From JACCTH01 sp050741915 (GTDB taxonomy: Bacteria > Actinomycetota > Acidimicrobiia > Spongiisociales > ZC4RG35), in NCBI GenBank assembly GCA_050741915.1, contig JBOGEX010000057.1, forward strand, positions 1 to 64,000: a stretch of DNA of 64,000 nt, read 5' to 3'. The first letter of the stretch is position 1. Each line of letters begins with the position of its first letter. Below, piece by piece: positions 1 through 7,982 of the stretch. The position numbers and the translations under genes are program-made. The notes under the pieces were generated by a model that was not told the DNA's origin, ran no database searches, and saw only the letters and a list, made by a program, of their open reading frames with translations.

Positions 1-119
1 GCTTCGTACATCTGTTCGATCAAACCTATCGCATGCCAGGGACAAATTCCAGACCTAGGTCCGAGGTTTTTTCGGCCAGCGCATGGAACCTATGTCTCGC
101 TTCCGGTGTACTCAGAACG

Positions 120-734
120 ATGTCGCTCCTCCCTCCCCGCCTGCGGCGGTACTCTCCCCTGTGGGGGGAGAAACCGACGACTCGACGTCTCTTCGCGGTT
201 GTGTCTGCGGCGTGGTTCTCGTTCGTCGTCATGAGCCCAGCCCTGGCGAAGATGCCCGGCTTCACAATGGAGGTTGTCCCCCAGGGCGATCAGGTAGAGA
301 TCACGGTCATCGTCAGAGGCGTGGACAGTGCCGGCTTCGACGCTCCCAACCTCCATGGATTGGTTGCCCTCTACCCAGCAGAAGCACTCGATGATCGGGG
401 ACGACCCTTATCTCACGCGGAAGCGATTCCGGTCGATCTCCAACGCGTCGAGACAGGTGTCTTCCAGGGCACAGTGACAGTTCCAGGTGACGGTCGCTGG
501 GCTGCGGTCCCTTTTCCTGATTCCGACGCCTTCGAGCCGAGCTGGTTTGTTGATACCTACCCAGGAACTGTGTTCTTCGAGGCTTACGCCCATCGCTCTA
601 CAGAGACGATCTGGGCAATGGCTCTCGGAGCTTTGCTCACAAGCGGCCTTATCCGATTAGGGTCGAAGCGTGGTACTCGACGTTCGACTAACCGATCAAG
701 CCGGGAAGCCCTGGGTTCTAGCCGATCAGCTTGA
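120..734 (+). CDS. Secreted/membrane-anchored protein of unknown function
   Basis: No family was recognised. An N-terminal hydrophobic stretch ending in SPALA looks like a signal peptide, followed by an extracellular-type beta-rich region (around residues 45-170) and a second hydrophobic segment near the C-terminus (TIWAMALGALLTSGLI) followed by basic residues, so the protein is probably exported and anchored by its tail. The start is uncertain: the frame is open from 33, ATG at 120 gives a long n-region encoded by a GC-rich repeat (130-173), and GTG at 201 would start just before the hydrophobic core. No clear ribosome binding site precedes any of them. The last 65 nt overlap the proposed start of the next gene in another frame. 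Confidence 0.55.
   Translation: MSLLPPRLRRYSPLWGEKPTTRRLFAVVSAAWFSFVVMSPALAKMPGFTMEVVPQGDQVEITVIVRGVDSAGFDAPNLHGLVALYPAEALDDRGRPLSHAEAIPVDLQRVETGVFQGTVTVPGDGRWAAVPFPDSDAFEPSWFVDTYPGTVFFEAYAHRSTETIWAMALGALLTSGLIRLGSKRGTRRSTNRSSREALGSSRSA
130..173. repeat. GC-rich CCCTCCCCG...GGGGGGAG repeat, copy 1
   Basis: The stretch consists of a small hairpin (CCGCCTGCGGCGG) followed by CTCTCCCCTGTGGGGGGAG and AAA. It strongly resembles the sequence at 14383-14428, where CGGCTTCGCCGG is followed by CTCTCCCCCCTGCGGGGGGAGAAA in two parts. Here it falls inside the N-terminal coding part of the neighbouring ORF. Confidence 0.6.
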
Positions 735-1347
735 CGCCGCCGCTCTGCTGATCTTTCTCCGCGGAGACTGGTGATCGTATTGCAACGGCCAGCTGGTCAG
801 CTTGGTGAAACTCCACCCTCAATTTCTCGAGGCCGGCACGCGCCTCTTTGCGATTTCGATCGATTCTCCGCGACAGAATTCGGCTATGGTCGAAAAGTTG
901 TCGCTGCCCTTCCCCTATCTCTCTGATCCCGATCGGTCACAAGCGATACGACCCTTCGGGGTGGCCGACGAGAAAGACGAGCGAAACATCTCGCGACCAG
1001 CGCTGGTGCTTCTGACGAGGGAGGGCGAGGAGGCTTTCCGGTTCGAATCGCGCGACTTCGCCGATCGGATGCCCGAGGAGAACGTGTTAACCGTAGTCCA
1101 GGCACTCGGCTTCCCGCCTACCAGCCAAACCCCTCCTGAAATCGGTCCCGCCGAGGCCGGGCCCCGCACGCTTTCTGTCCGCGAGCTCAAGGTCTATTAC
1201 CGGGGCGCTCGCTTCGCGGCCCAGGCCATGGGACTGCGTCACGCCCACTACGCCGAGGAGATCAAGGTCGACTCCAAGGCCTACGTAGCGGAGATGGACC
1301 GGTTCACCGTGGCCATCGAATGGCTCGAAAGTCTCAACCCGAAGTAG
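670..1347 (+). CDS. Thioredoxin-fold redoxin (AhpC/TSA-like) with in-frame TGA at the active-site Cys; probable selenoprotein
   Basis: Read from GTG 670 (weak AGGG ribosome site at 659-662) the frame gives VLDVRLTDQAGKPW, then LLIFLRGDW, a TGA at 772-774, then SYCNGQLVSLVKLHPQF and a normal redoxin body (LFAISIDSP, PFPYLSDPD, RPALVLLTREG) to 1347. Cys homologues of this family carry GDWCPYC at this place, so the TGA replaces the first Cys of CxxC at residue 35 and Cys38 is kept. That is the UxxC arrangement known from selenoproteins. The codon after it reads Ser instead of the usual Pro. The rest of the frame is intact, with a helical C-terminal extension typical of the family. A hairpin suited to a bacterial SECIS lies at 789-805. 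The alternatives are a nonsense mutation, a sequencing error, or a shortened product from TTG 802. No sel genes are in the window. Confidence 0.6.
789..805 (+). promoter_or_regulatory. Bacterial SECIS-like hairpin downstream of TGA 772-774
   Basis: CCAGCU pairs with AGC-(U)-UGG: six base pairs with one bulged U on the 3' side and a GGUC apical loop. The loop starts 21 nt after the UGA. The known bacterial SECIS pattern asks for a short stem-loop within a few tens of nucleotides of UGA with a G in the first two loop positions, and the E. coli fdhF element also has GGU in its loop at a similar distance (from memory). In GC-rich DNA such small hairpins also occur by chance. Confidence 0.45.
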
Positions 1348-1383
1348 CGCGATTCAAGTTCTGAACAATTAGAACCGATCCCC

Positions 1384-2883
1384 ATGCCCATGCCGGCGCG
1401 GTCGACGTTCAGATTTCTCGTCGTGCTCGCATTGATGGCGACCGCCGTTCCGGCAGCCGCTAGCGATCGTCCCGAGATCCAGCCGCTCGGACATGAAATT
1501 CTGTTGACAGGCGTCTACTCGGACCAATGGGTGGCGGGATCAGATTTGGTCGGCATCGGAGTCGCCGGTGGAGAACAGATATCCCTGACCGGGACCTTCC
1601 ACCACCTGTGGGAATCCGAGAACGGCATCGACAATACCGATCACATCCTCGAGCAGGCCTGGGCAGCACAGACCACGCCGGTGGTCAACCTGGAGATCAT
1701 GGTGCGAGCCGCCGAGATTGCCAATGGCTCCTATGACGCCCACATCGCCCAGTGGGCCAGCCGGGTCAAGAGCTGGACCGACAAGGGCGGTGGACGCTCC
1801 CTGTTGATTGCTCCCCTCCAAGAGATGAATGGGAACTGGGTGCCCTACGGCATGGACCCAGGGGGTTTCAAGGCGGCCTATCGAAGGATCGTCGAGATAT
1901 CCCGCGGCATCGGCCTTGACGAGACCAAGGTGCGCTGGGTCTTCGCCCCTAACGCCTGGTCCGTCCATCCGTATCACACCGCCGACTACTACCCCGGCGA
2001 TGACATCGTCGACTTCGTTGGCATCTCGGTCTACAACTTCGGAGCTTCGGTTGGCCGATGGACCGGAATCTGGGACTCCGGTCTCGCCGTGCTCGACGAA
2101 TTGCGCGGCTTCGCCCCCTACAAACCCTTTCTCATCACCCAGGTCGGAAGCTCAACCTCGGGCGGTGATCGCGACTCCTGGTTGCGGGATCTTTTCAACG
2201 CCGCCGCCTGGGATCCGAATGTCGTAGGCCTGGTCTACTTCAACTTCAACAAGGAAACCGACTGGAAGGTCTGGGACGGAGTCAACGTCGCCGCTGGGTG
2301 GCGGGAGGGGATGAACCTCGAAACCACAGTTCACATCTGGCCGTTACGGAAGTGGTTCCAATCCGGCCCGCTGGCGTTCACTCCCTATTCGGGCCGATTC
2401 GCCGACGACGACCAGCTCGGGATCCAGAACGACGTGGAGTGGCTGGCGGATCAAGGGATCGTCACGGGCTGCACCGACCGACACTTCTGCCCGCATCAGT
2501 GGGTGAGCAGGGAACAGATGGCGACGTTCCTCGTGCGGGCACTCGACCTTTCTCCGTCTGAGAAGGACTTCTTCGGGGACGACACCGGATCGCCGCACGA
2601 GGCCAATATCAACGCTTTCGCCGCGGCGGGATTCGCTTCGGGATGTGGCCCGGACGCCTTCTGCCCAAGCGTCCTCGTCTCCCGTCAACAGCTCGCCGAC
2701 ATGCTGTCGCCGGCCCTCAGTCTGACGCCATCCCGGACCCGGCAGTTCGGTGATTTCATGGGCGCGACCCGTGATCCCTGGGGAGCGGTCACCCGCCAGG
2801 AGATGGTGAACATCCTGCGCATATCTATGCGGGCAGTTGCTCCGGAGCCAGTGTGGAACCCCCGACTTCCGTGGCTTTCCTGA
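1384..2883 (+). CDS. Secreted GH26-like glycosidase domain protein with C-terminal SLH-like repeats
   Basis: The signal peptide is FLVVLALMATAVPAAAS. Residues ~30-330 resemble glycoside hydrolase family 26 (beta-mannanase type): HHLWESENG, APLQEMNGNW with the probable acid/base Glu147, VRWVFAPNAW, and DFVGISVYNFG. The strand where the family carries its nucleophile Glu reads KPFLITQVGSS, so Gln253 (CAG, 2140-2142) replaces Glu. The protein may therefore be catalytically inactive or altered. Residues ~340-480 carry two or more SLH-like units (VEWLADQGIVTGC, VSREQMATFLVRAL), as seen in many actinobacterial cell-wall proteins. The product is expected at the cell surface. ATG codons at 1384 and 1390 are both possible. 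The exact substrate cannot be read from the sequence. Confidence 0.75.
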   Translation: MPMPARSTFRFLVVLALMATAVPAAASDRPEIQPLGHEILLTGVYSDQWVAGSDLVGIGVAGGEQISLTGTFHHLWESENGIDNTDHILEQAWAAQTTPVVNLEIMVRAAEIANGSYDAHIAQWASRVKSWTDKGGGRSLLIAPLQEMNGNWVPYGMDPGGFKAAYRRIVEISRGIGLDETKVRWVFAPNAWSVHPYHTADYYPGDDIVDFVGISVYNFGASVGRWTGIWDSGLAVLDELRGFAPYKPFLITQVGSSTSGGDRDSWLRDLFNAAAWDPNVVGLVYFNFNKETDWKVWDGVNVAAGWREGMNLETTVHIWPLRKWFQSGPLAFTPYSGRFADDDQLGIQNDVEWLADQGIVTGCTDRHFCPHQWVSREQMATFLVRALDLSPSEKDFFGDDTGSPHEANINAFAAAGFASGCGPDAFCPSVLVSRQQLADMLSPALSLTPSRTRQFGDFMGATRDPWGAVTRQEMVNILRISMRAVAPEPVWNPRLPWLS

Positions 2884-2938
2884 TCTCGACTTAGATCATC
2901 ACGACATAGGCCGCCCCCCGGCGGATAGGTCGAAAGCC

Positions 2939-3616
2939 ATGGTCGGCCGCGTTCATCGACTCGCGATCGCTCACGTCAGAACAGGTTTCGCCGTCATCTC
3001 ACTCATCACTGCCTGCAGCGAACCTCAGACCCTGGAGGCGACCGCACCTCCCACCACCAACGCTGTGGCTACCACGGTGCGGCTGTTGACCTTGGAAGCA
3101 ACGGGAGCTCCCCTGGCTCCGGGGCGCTACACACGAACGGATTTTCTCCCGACGATCACCTTCGATCTCGATGACGATTGGGAGGCGGTGCAACTCGAGG
3201 ACGGGTTCTTCGACGTGCAGATGGATTCCGGGAGCCCCGATGTCATCGCCATCCAGTTCGCCCGCCCGAGCCGCGTCGTTGGGAATGAGGAAGAGGTCGA
3301 ACCGACATCTGCGGCCGCAGCGGTCGCAATACTTGGCCGCAATGCTGACCTGGAGGTCGTCGAGAGCAGCGGCTCGCGGATAGGTGGCTTGGAGGGGTCG
3401 CAGGTGACGGTGGAAAACGCGGGCAGTAGGCCTGTCTCGGTGATGCGGGTTCCACCCGGACTCCTGGGAATCGACCCGGGACGACGCCTCTGGATCGCCT
3501 TCTTCGACACCGCTGATGGGTTGTTGGCCATCATGATCGGCGGAGCATCCGCCGAATGGGAAGCGGCGCTGGCTGCCGCCGAACCGGTCTTGGAGTCGGT
3601 GGCGATCGGCGACTAG
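2939..3616 (+). CDS. Putative lipoprotein of unknown function
   Basis: The chosen start (ATG 2939) gives a short basic n-region, a hydrophobic stretch and a lipobox ending in LITAC, so the mature protein would be lipid-anchored at that Cys. A Thr/Ala/Pro-rich linker (TAPPTTNAVATT) follows. The rest is a ~180-residue domain with a beta-rich look (PTITFDLDDDWEAVQ, GGLEGSQVTVE, LWIAFFDTADGLLAIMIGG). It lies 55 nt after the GH26-like gene on the same strand and converges on the sigma factor gene. No family was recognised; the layout resembles actinobacterial extracellular solute- or surface-exposed lipoproteins. Confidence 0.65.
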   Translation: MVGRVHRLAIAHVRTGFAVISLITACSEPQTLEATAPPTTNAVATTVRLLTLEATGAPLAPGRYTRTDFLPTITFDLDDDWEAVQLEDGFFDVQMDSGSPDVIAIQFARPSRVVGNEEEVEPTSAAAAVAILGRNADLEVVESSGSRIGGLEGSQVTVENAGSRPVSVMRVPPGLLGIDPGRRLWIAFFDTADGLLAIMIGGASAEWEAALAAAEPVLESVAIGD

Positions 3617-3617
3617 T

Positions 3618-4865
3618 TCAGGAAATCGACCTCGTCAGTAGAAGTTGGCGGACAGCGAGATTTTCGGTCAGAGCGGCGGCGCGTTCGAACTCGAGGCGCG
3701 CCTCTTCAAGGCGGCCGAGTCTTCTGAGGAGATCGCCGCGCACGCTTGGTAGGAGGTGATAGGCGGCCAGTGCCGGCTCTTTGGCCAGCTCATCGACGAG
3801 CGTCAGGCCGGCCGCCGGGCCCGACGCCATCCCGACGGCGACCGCTCGATTCAGTTCCACCACCGGAGTCCGGGCGACCACCAACAACCGGTCATAAAGC
3901 TCGACGATCTGTATCCAGTCGGTTTCGTTCGCCTTGAGGGCGCGGGCATGACAGGCAGCGATCGCAGCTTGTAACAGATAGGGGCCGTCGCCGGCGCCAA
4001 ACCTTTCGGCACGGGCGAGAGCCGCCAGCCCGCGGCGAATGAGCAGCCGGTCCCATCGACTGCGGTTCTGGTCGAGCAGCAGGATCGGCTCGCCATTCGG
4101 GCCGACGCGTGCTCGGAGCCGTGATGCCTGGATCTCCATCAATGCCACCAGGCCCCAGACTTCGCCCTCCGACGGAAGGAGCTCAGCGAGGATGCGACCC
4201 AGCCTGAGGGCATCGTCGCAGAGGTCTGGTCGAATCCAATCGTCGCCGGCGGTGGCCGCATAACCTTCGTTGAAAACCAGATAGATCACTTCGAGGACAG
4301 AGCTCACCCGAGCCGAGAACTCCTCGCCCTGAGGAGCTTCGAACGGCACTCCTTTCTCGGCCAGAGTTCGTTTGGCGCGCACGATGCGCTGAGCGATGGT
4401 CGCCTCGGAGGTGAGAAACGCCCGGGCGATTTCGGCGGTGGTGAGACCTCCCAGAAGACGCAGGGTCAATGCCACCCTGGCGTCGGTGGGGAGGACGGGA
4501 TGACAGGCGACAAACATGAGGCTGAGCAGGTCGTCGCCGATGTGGTCATCGATCTCATTGGTCAAATCCGGCTCGGTCTCCTGTTGGAGTGAAACCTCAT
4601 GGGCCAGTTCGGCGTGCTTGCGCTCGAACGTCGCCTTGCGCCTGATCTGGTCGATGGCCTTGTTCTTGGCCGTGGCCATCAGCCAGGCTCCGGGCTTGTC
4701 GGGTACGCCCGACTCGGGCCAGCGTTCGAGAGCTACCACGAGGGCGTCTTGGGCCAGCTCTTCGGCCGTGCCGACATCGCCCGTTACGCGAGCCAACCCG
4801 GCAATGAGCCGGGCTGACTCGATTCTCCAGACTGTTTCGATCGCCCGATGGGTGGCCGACGCCAT
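3618..4865 (-). CDS. ECF sigma factor, ECF42-like, with long C-terminal helical extension
   Basis: The N-terminal ~180 residues hold the sigma-2 region (AEELAQDALVVALERWP, GAWLMATAKNKAIDQIRR) and the sigma-4 region (LTLRLLGGLTTAEIARAFL, TIAQRIVRAKRTL). The C-terminal ~230 residues are helical with TPR-like character (RDLLRRLGRLEEARLEFERA). This size (~415 aa) and architecture match the ECF42 group, known to rely on the C-terminal extension rather than an anti-sigma factor and to be encoded next to DGPF/YCII proteins. That neighbour is present 16 nt upstream on the same strand (4882-5307). The target promoters cannot be seen here. Confidence 0.88.
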   Translation of the reverse strand: MASATHRAIETVWRIESARLIAGLARVTGDVGTAEELAQDALVVALERWPESGVPDKPGAWLMATAKNKAIDQIRRKATFERKHAELAHEVSLQQETEPDLTNEIDDHIGDDLLSLMFVACHPVLPTDARVALTLRLLGGLTTAEIARAFLTSEATIAQRIVRAKRTLAEKGVPFEAPQGEEFSARVSSVLEVIYLVFNEGYAATAGDDWIRPDLCDDALRLGRILAELLPSEGEVWGLVALMEIQASRLRARVGPNGEPILLLDQNRSRWDRLLIRRGLAALARAERFGAGDGPYLLQAAIAACHARALKANETDWIQIVELYDRLLVVARTPVVELNRAVAVGMASGPAAGLTLVDELAKEPALAAYHLLPSVRGDLLRRLGRLEEARLEFERAAALTENLAVRQLLLTRSIS

Positions 4866-4881
4866 CCCGCCAGGCTAAGGC

Positions 4882-5307
4882 TCAGTTCTTGGCGGCTTGC
4901 GCCCGGAGGCTTTCCTCTCGCTCCCGAAGCTCGGGGGTGAGCTCGGCCCCGAAGTCCTCGGACTCAAATATCGGGCGGATCTCGATCTCGCCCTCGCTAA
5001 CTCCTTCCGGAGCCGGGCAGCGCTTGACCCATTCGATCGCCTCGTCGAGCGATTTCACCTGCCAGACCCAGTAGCCCGCGATCAACTCCTTCGCCTCGGT
5101 AAAGGGGCCGTCGATCACGGTCGGCTTGCTGCCGGAGAAACGTACCCGGGCACCCTTCGAGCTTGGGTGGAGCCCTTCGCCGTCCAGCATCACCCCGGCC
5201 TTCACCAGTTGCTCGTTGTAATCCATCATCTGGCCGATGAACTTCTCGTCAGGCAGAACCCCGGCCTCACTGTCCTGGTCACCCTTGATCAGCACCATCA
5301 CTCGCAT
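4882..5307 (-). CDS. DGPF/YCII-domain protein, partner of the ECF42 sigma factor
   Basis: The small alpha-beta protein starts MRVMVLIKGDQDSEAG and contains the signature IDGPFTEAKELIAGYW, which defines the DGPF (YCII-related) family. The start is chosen at ATG 5307 because a strong AAGGAGGAG site lies just upstream; an ATG two codons earlier sits too close to it. Genes of this family commonly precede ECF42 sigma factors, and the two are 16 nt apart and presumably co-transcribed. The biochemical role of DGPF proteins is not well defined. Confidence 0.88.
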   Translation of the reverse strand: MRVMVLIKGDQDSEAGVLPDEKFIGQMMDYNEQLVKAGVMLDGEGLHPSSKGARVRFSGSKPTVIDGPFTEAKELIAGYWVWQVKSLDEAIEWVKRCPAPEGVSEGEIEIRPIFESEDFGAELTPELREREESLRAQAAKN

Positions 5308-5410
5308 GATCATCTCCTCCTTCTGGTTGGTTGTTCCCAAGCGTCGACTTACCTACACGTCGAACGGGAAAGGGCCAGATCGACATTTCGATGCACATTT
5401 TTTGTGCTGT

Positions 5411-5454
5411 GGGCTGCAGAGGTTGTTGGACAGCCTCTACAACCCTGGGTTCGC
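5411..5454 (-). repeat. Palindromic 3'-end repeat, family A copy 1
   Basis: Read on the minus strand it starts GCGAACCCAGGGTTG right after the TAG stop of the RemA-like gene and forms a 16-position stem (arms 5430-5445 and 5411-5426) with a CCA loop; 15 of 16 positions pair, two as G-U. Other copies lie at 33597-33643, 44045-44092 and 45129-45175. It occupies most of the 149-nt gap between two minus-strand genes and may end transcription of the upstream operon, though no strong U tract follows. Confidence 0.75.
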
Positions 5455-5456
5455 AG

Positions 5457-5810
5457 CTAGCCGAGGACGCGATTTCCTTCGGCCACCAGGTCATCGATGT
5501 CGGCTCGGGTCTCCTCCGCCAGCACCCGCCGCACTCCCGGAGATACCGAATCGAGCACCCGGATCATCTTCCTCAGAACTGACCTCTGGGCGTTCATTCG
5601 GGCCGCCTCCTCGGCCGGGGTGACCAGGTCGTCGACCACCGAACCCTGGCTCCGCGAGGCGACCAAGGGATCTGACATTCCTCGCACCCACACCAGGGAC
5701 CGCCGTCCCGGACCCCGGCCCTCAGTGATCGGCTCGACCGCGATGACATCGTCCGAGCGAACGTATCTCCCATAGCCCAGCGCCACCAACTGACCAGATT
5801 GAACCCGCAT
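5457..5810 (-). CDS. RemA-like (DUF370-type) small protein
   Basis: Residues 8-28 (LVALGYGRYVRSDDVIAVEPI) and ~37-63 (RRSLVWVRG, SDPLVASRSQ) follow the pattern of the Bacillus RemA/DUF370 fold, in which IGFGN.ISA.R...IV is followed by RRTRAVV..DSDH.VLS. RemA is a DNA-binding regulator of matrix genes in Bacillus. The spacer between the two parts is shorter here and a helical C-terminal tail of ~55 residues is added. The gene lies 9 nt downstream of the histidine kinase on the same strand, so the two are probably co-expressed. The family call rests on motif similarity by eye only. Confidence 0.45.
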   Translation of the reverse strand: MRVQSGQLVALGYGRYVRSDDVIAVEPITEGRGPGRRSLVWVRGMSDPLVASRSQGSVVDDLVTPAEEAARMNAQRSVLRKMIRVLDSVSPGVRRVLAEETRADIDDLVAEGNRVLG

Positions 5811-5819
5811 ATCGGGAAC

Positions 5820-7922
5820 CTAGCTGACGGCGGTCTCCACGGCCCGGAGGTGATTCCGGTTTCGCTCGACAGCAGCGGTGGGAAGGGTCATCTCGAACAC
5901 CGACCATTGCTCGCGCCGCTCGTAGACAAGGTCGCCACCCATCAGCTGGCTGAGCTTGCGAGCGACCGCCAGCCCCAAACCCATCGAGCCGGGAAGGGCC
6001 GGTCCCGAGCTTGATCGCACATACGGCCGGAAGATCTCGTTGACATCCTCGGGCGGTATCCCAGCGCCGTCGTCACAGAGGGCCAGAGTGGTGAAAAGCG
6101 AGTTCTGCTTTACGACCGCCCGCAGGTTGGGACCGCCATAACGCACGGCGTTGGTCAGGAGGTTCCTGAGCACCTGCCGGAGACGCATTGCGTCCGCCAT
6201 CACCGGCTGGCTCGAGTCGAGGTCCAGCTCGATCTCGCGATCGCCCGGGAGGTATAACTTGAGGCAGTCGGTCAGCTCCTGGTCGATGGCGATCGGCTCC
6301 CGATTGATAACGATCGACCCACCGGCGTCGGATCGACCGATGACGAGGAGATCCTGGACAATGTTGGCGAGCTCGCTCGCTTGGTCGGCAATGACGCCGA
6401 TGAGATCGCGGACGACCTCGCCGCTGAACTCATCGAAAGAGGTTCTCAACTCTTGAGCCATTCCCACGATCACCGTCAAAGGGGTGCGCAGCTCATGAGA
6501 AACAGAGGTGACGAATTCGTCCTTGGAAGCCAGCAGGGCGGCCAGCTTCTCCTCGGTTCGTTTGCGCTCGGTGATGTCGACTGCGATCGCACCGAGTCCA
6601 ATGGGGACTCCTTCTATATCGCGGATCCGTGTGATGGTGGCGAGGGCCGGAACTTCGGAACCGTCGGCTCCCTGCAGGGTCGTCTCACCCCGCCACGTTC
6701 CTTCGAAGGGAACGTCGAGGCCAAGCAGTGCCTGGCGGGCCTCATCGGTAACGAGGTCTAGTAAGCGAATACGACGCATCTGCTCCGGTCGAATGCCGAG
6801 GGCGGCAACTGCGTTGGCGTTGACGTAGATCAGGCGACCATCTAGATCAGCCGCCACCACCATGGTCCGCACCTGGTCGAGGAGCGCGGCCTGGAACTCG
6901 ATGCGCTGGACGACCGATCGCTTTTCGGAGACGTCCCGGATCACGGCCACATAGAGAGTCGCTCCCTTTTCGCGGGTGCGACCGATGGTGACTTCCAGCG
7001 GGACTTCATGACCCAACCGGTGCAGTCCGAAAAGCGAAAGATTGACCGTTTCCCGGGAGGTCCTGATGGAGCTCCGGTCGAGTGACGGTAGGACTCGATC
7101 GATGGAGGCACCGACTAGGTCTGTGGGTCGGAACCCGAGGATCGGGTCGAGTGCCCGGTTAGCAAACGCAACTCGTCCGCTGTCGTTGAAGGCGACGATG
7201 CCGTCGGTAGCGTTGTCCGTGACGACTCGGAGCCGACCTTCTTTCTCTATCAAAGTTTCGGCCAGTTGTTGGCGCGAACGGAGCAAACGAGTCGACGAGG
7301 AAATCAGCCAGATCATGGTCGGAAGGTGAATCGCCACCGCCAGCGCCGAGATGACTAGCTGACGCTCGAGAGACCATGGTCCACCCGGATGCAGCACGGC
7401 CATGAAGACGGCAGCCGCGAAGAGGGACTCGGCGGAGACAACGAGTACTCCTGCTCGCCAGCCGTCCAGGGCCAGCACGCCCGCCACCACGATGTAACAA
7501 AGCCCAGGAATGAAGGCCCAGACCGGGGGGTCGCCGGCCACAAAGATTGCCGCCAACCAGAAAAGATCGATGGCCAGGGAAATGACCAGGGATTTCTCGG
7601 GCCGGCTCTTTCGGTGTAATCCGTGGGCGGCAACCGCTAGTGAGAAGAGGGAGAGCTGCCAGCCCTCCCACCAGCCTGAAACGAACGCCAAGAAACCGAA
7701 ACCGAAGGCGGCGATCAGCCCGCTAAGAGCGCGAGCGCCGTGGAACGACCCACCAATTGCCACGCCCAGAGCAGGGCTGGGGGGACCCCAGGGCGTAGTG
7801 GACTTGGCCGCAACCACTCCGAGTACATCGGCAAAACCCGACTTGAACCTTACGAATGGGGAAGCAACCAGGATCAGGAAAAACCTGCGATTTAGGACCC
7901 TTTTAGAGTCTTCGTTTACCAT
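5820..7922 (-). CDS. Membrane-bound PAS-PAS sensor histidine kinase
   Basis: Several membrane segments span residues ~60-210, followed by a short coiled region, a first PAS domain (~230-335, DNATDGIVAFNDSGRVAFAN), a second PAS domain (~345-450, ending in DITERKR), then HisKA with the phosphoacceptor His476 in SVSHELRTPLT, and a HATPase_c domain with N box (LRNLLTNAVRYGG), G1 (DDGAGIP) and G2 (GSMGLGLAVARKL). No response regulator gene is near it, so it is an orphan kinase. A RemA-like gene follows 9 nt downstream. The first ~50 residues are not conserved-looking and the true start may be further in. Confidence 0.88.
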   Translation of the reverse strand: MVNEDSKRVLNRRFFLILVASPFVRFKSGFADVLGVVAAKSTTPWGPPSPALGVAIGGSFHGARALSGLIAAFGFGFLAFVSGWWEGWQLSLFSLAVAAHGLHRKSRPEKSLVISLAIDLFWLAAIFVAGDPPVWAFIPGLCYIVVAGVLALDGWRAGVLVVSAESLFAAAVFMAVLHPGGPWSLERQLVISALAVAIHLPTMIWLISSSTRLLRSRQQLAETLIEKEGRLRVVTDNATDGIVAFNDSGRVAFANRALDPILGFRPTDLVGASIDRVLPSLDRSSIRTSRETVNLSLFGLHRLGHEVPLEVTIGRTREKGATLYVAVIRDVSEKRSVVQRIEFQAALLDQVRTMVVAADLDGRLIYVNANAVAALGIRPEQMRRIRLLDLVTDEARQALLGLDVPFEGTWRGETTLQGADGSEVPALATITRIRDIEGVPIGLGAIAVDITERKRTEEKLAALLASKDEFVTSVSHELRTPLTVIVGMAQELRTSFDEFSGEVVRDLIGVIADQASELANIVQDLLVIGRSDAGGSIVINREPIAIDQELTDCLKLYLPGDREIELDLDSSQPVMADAMRLRQVLRNLLTNAVRYGGPNLRAVVKQNSLFTTLALCDDGAGIPPEDVNEIFRPYVRSSSGPALPGSMGLGLAVARKLSQLMGGDLVYERREQWSVFEMTLPTAAVERNRNHLRAVETAVS

Positions 7923-7982
7923 CGACTACTGGCGCGGCCCCGAGATGAGCCGCCAAGTGACTCAGTTGGAGGATTCAAAAGG

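Noticed and set aside
5411..5454. Classical rho-independent terminator
   Set aside because: A good stem is present in several copies but no run of U follows; kept as a repeat family rather than a called terminator.
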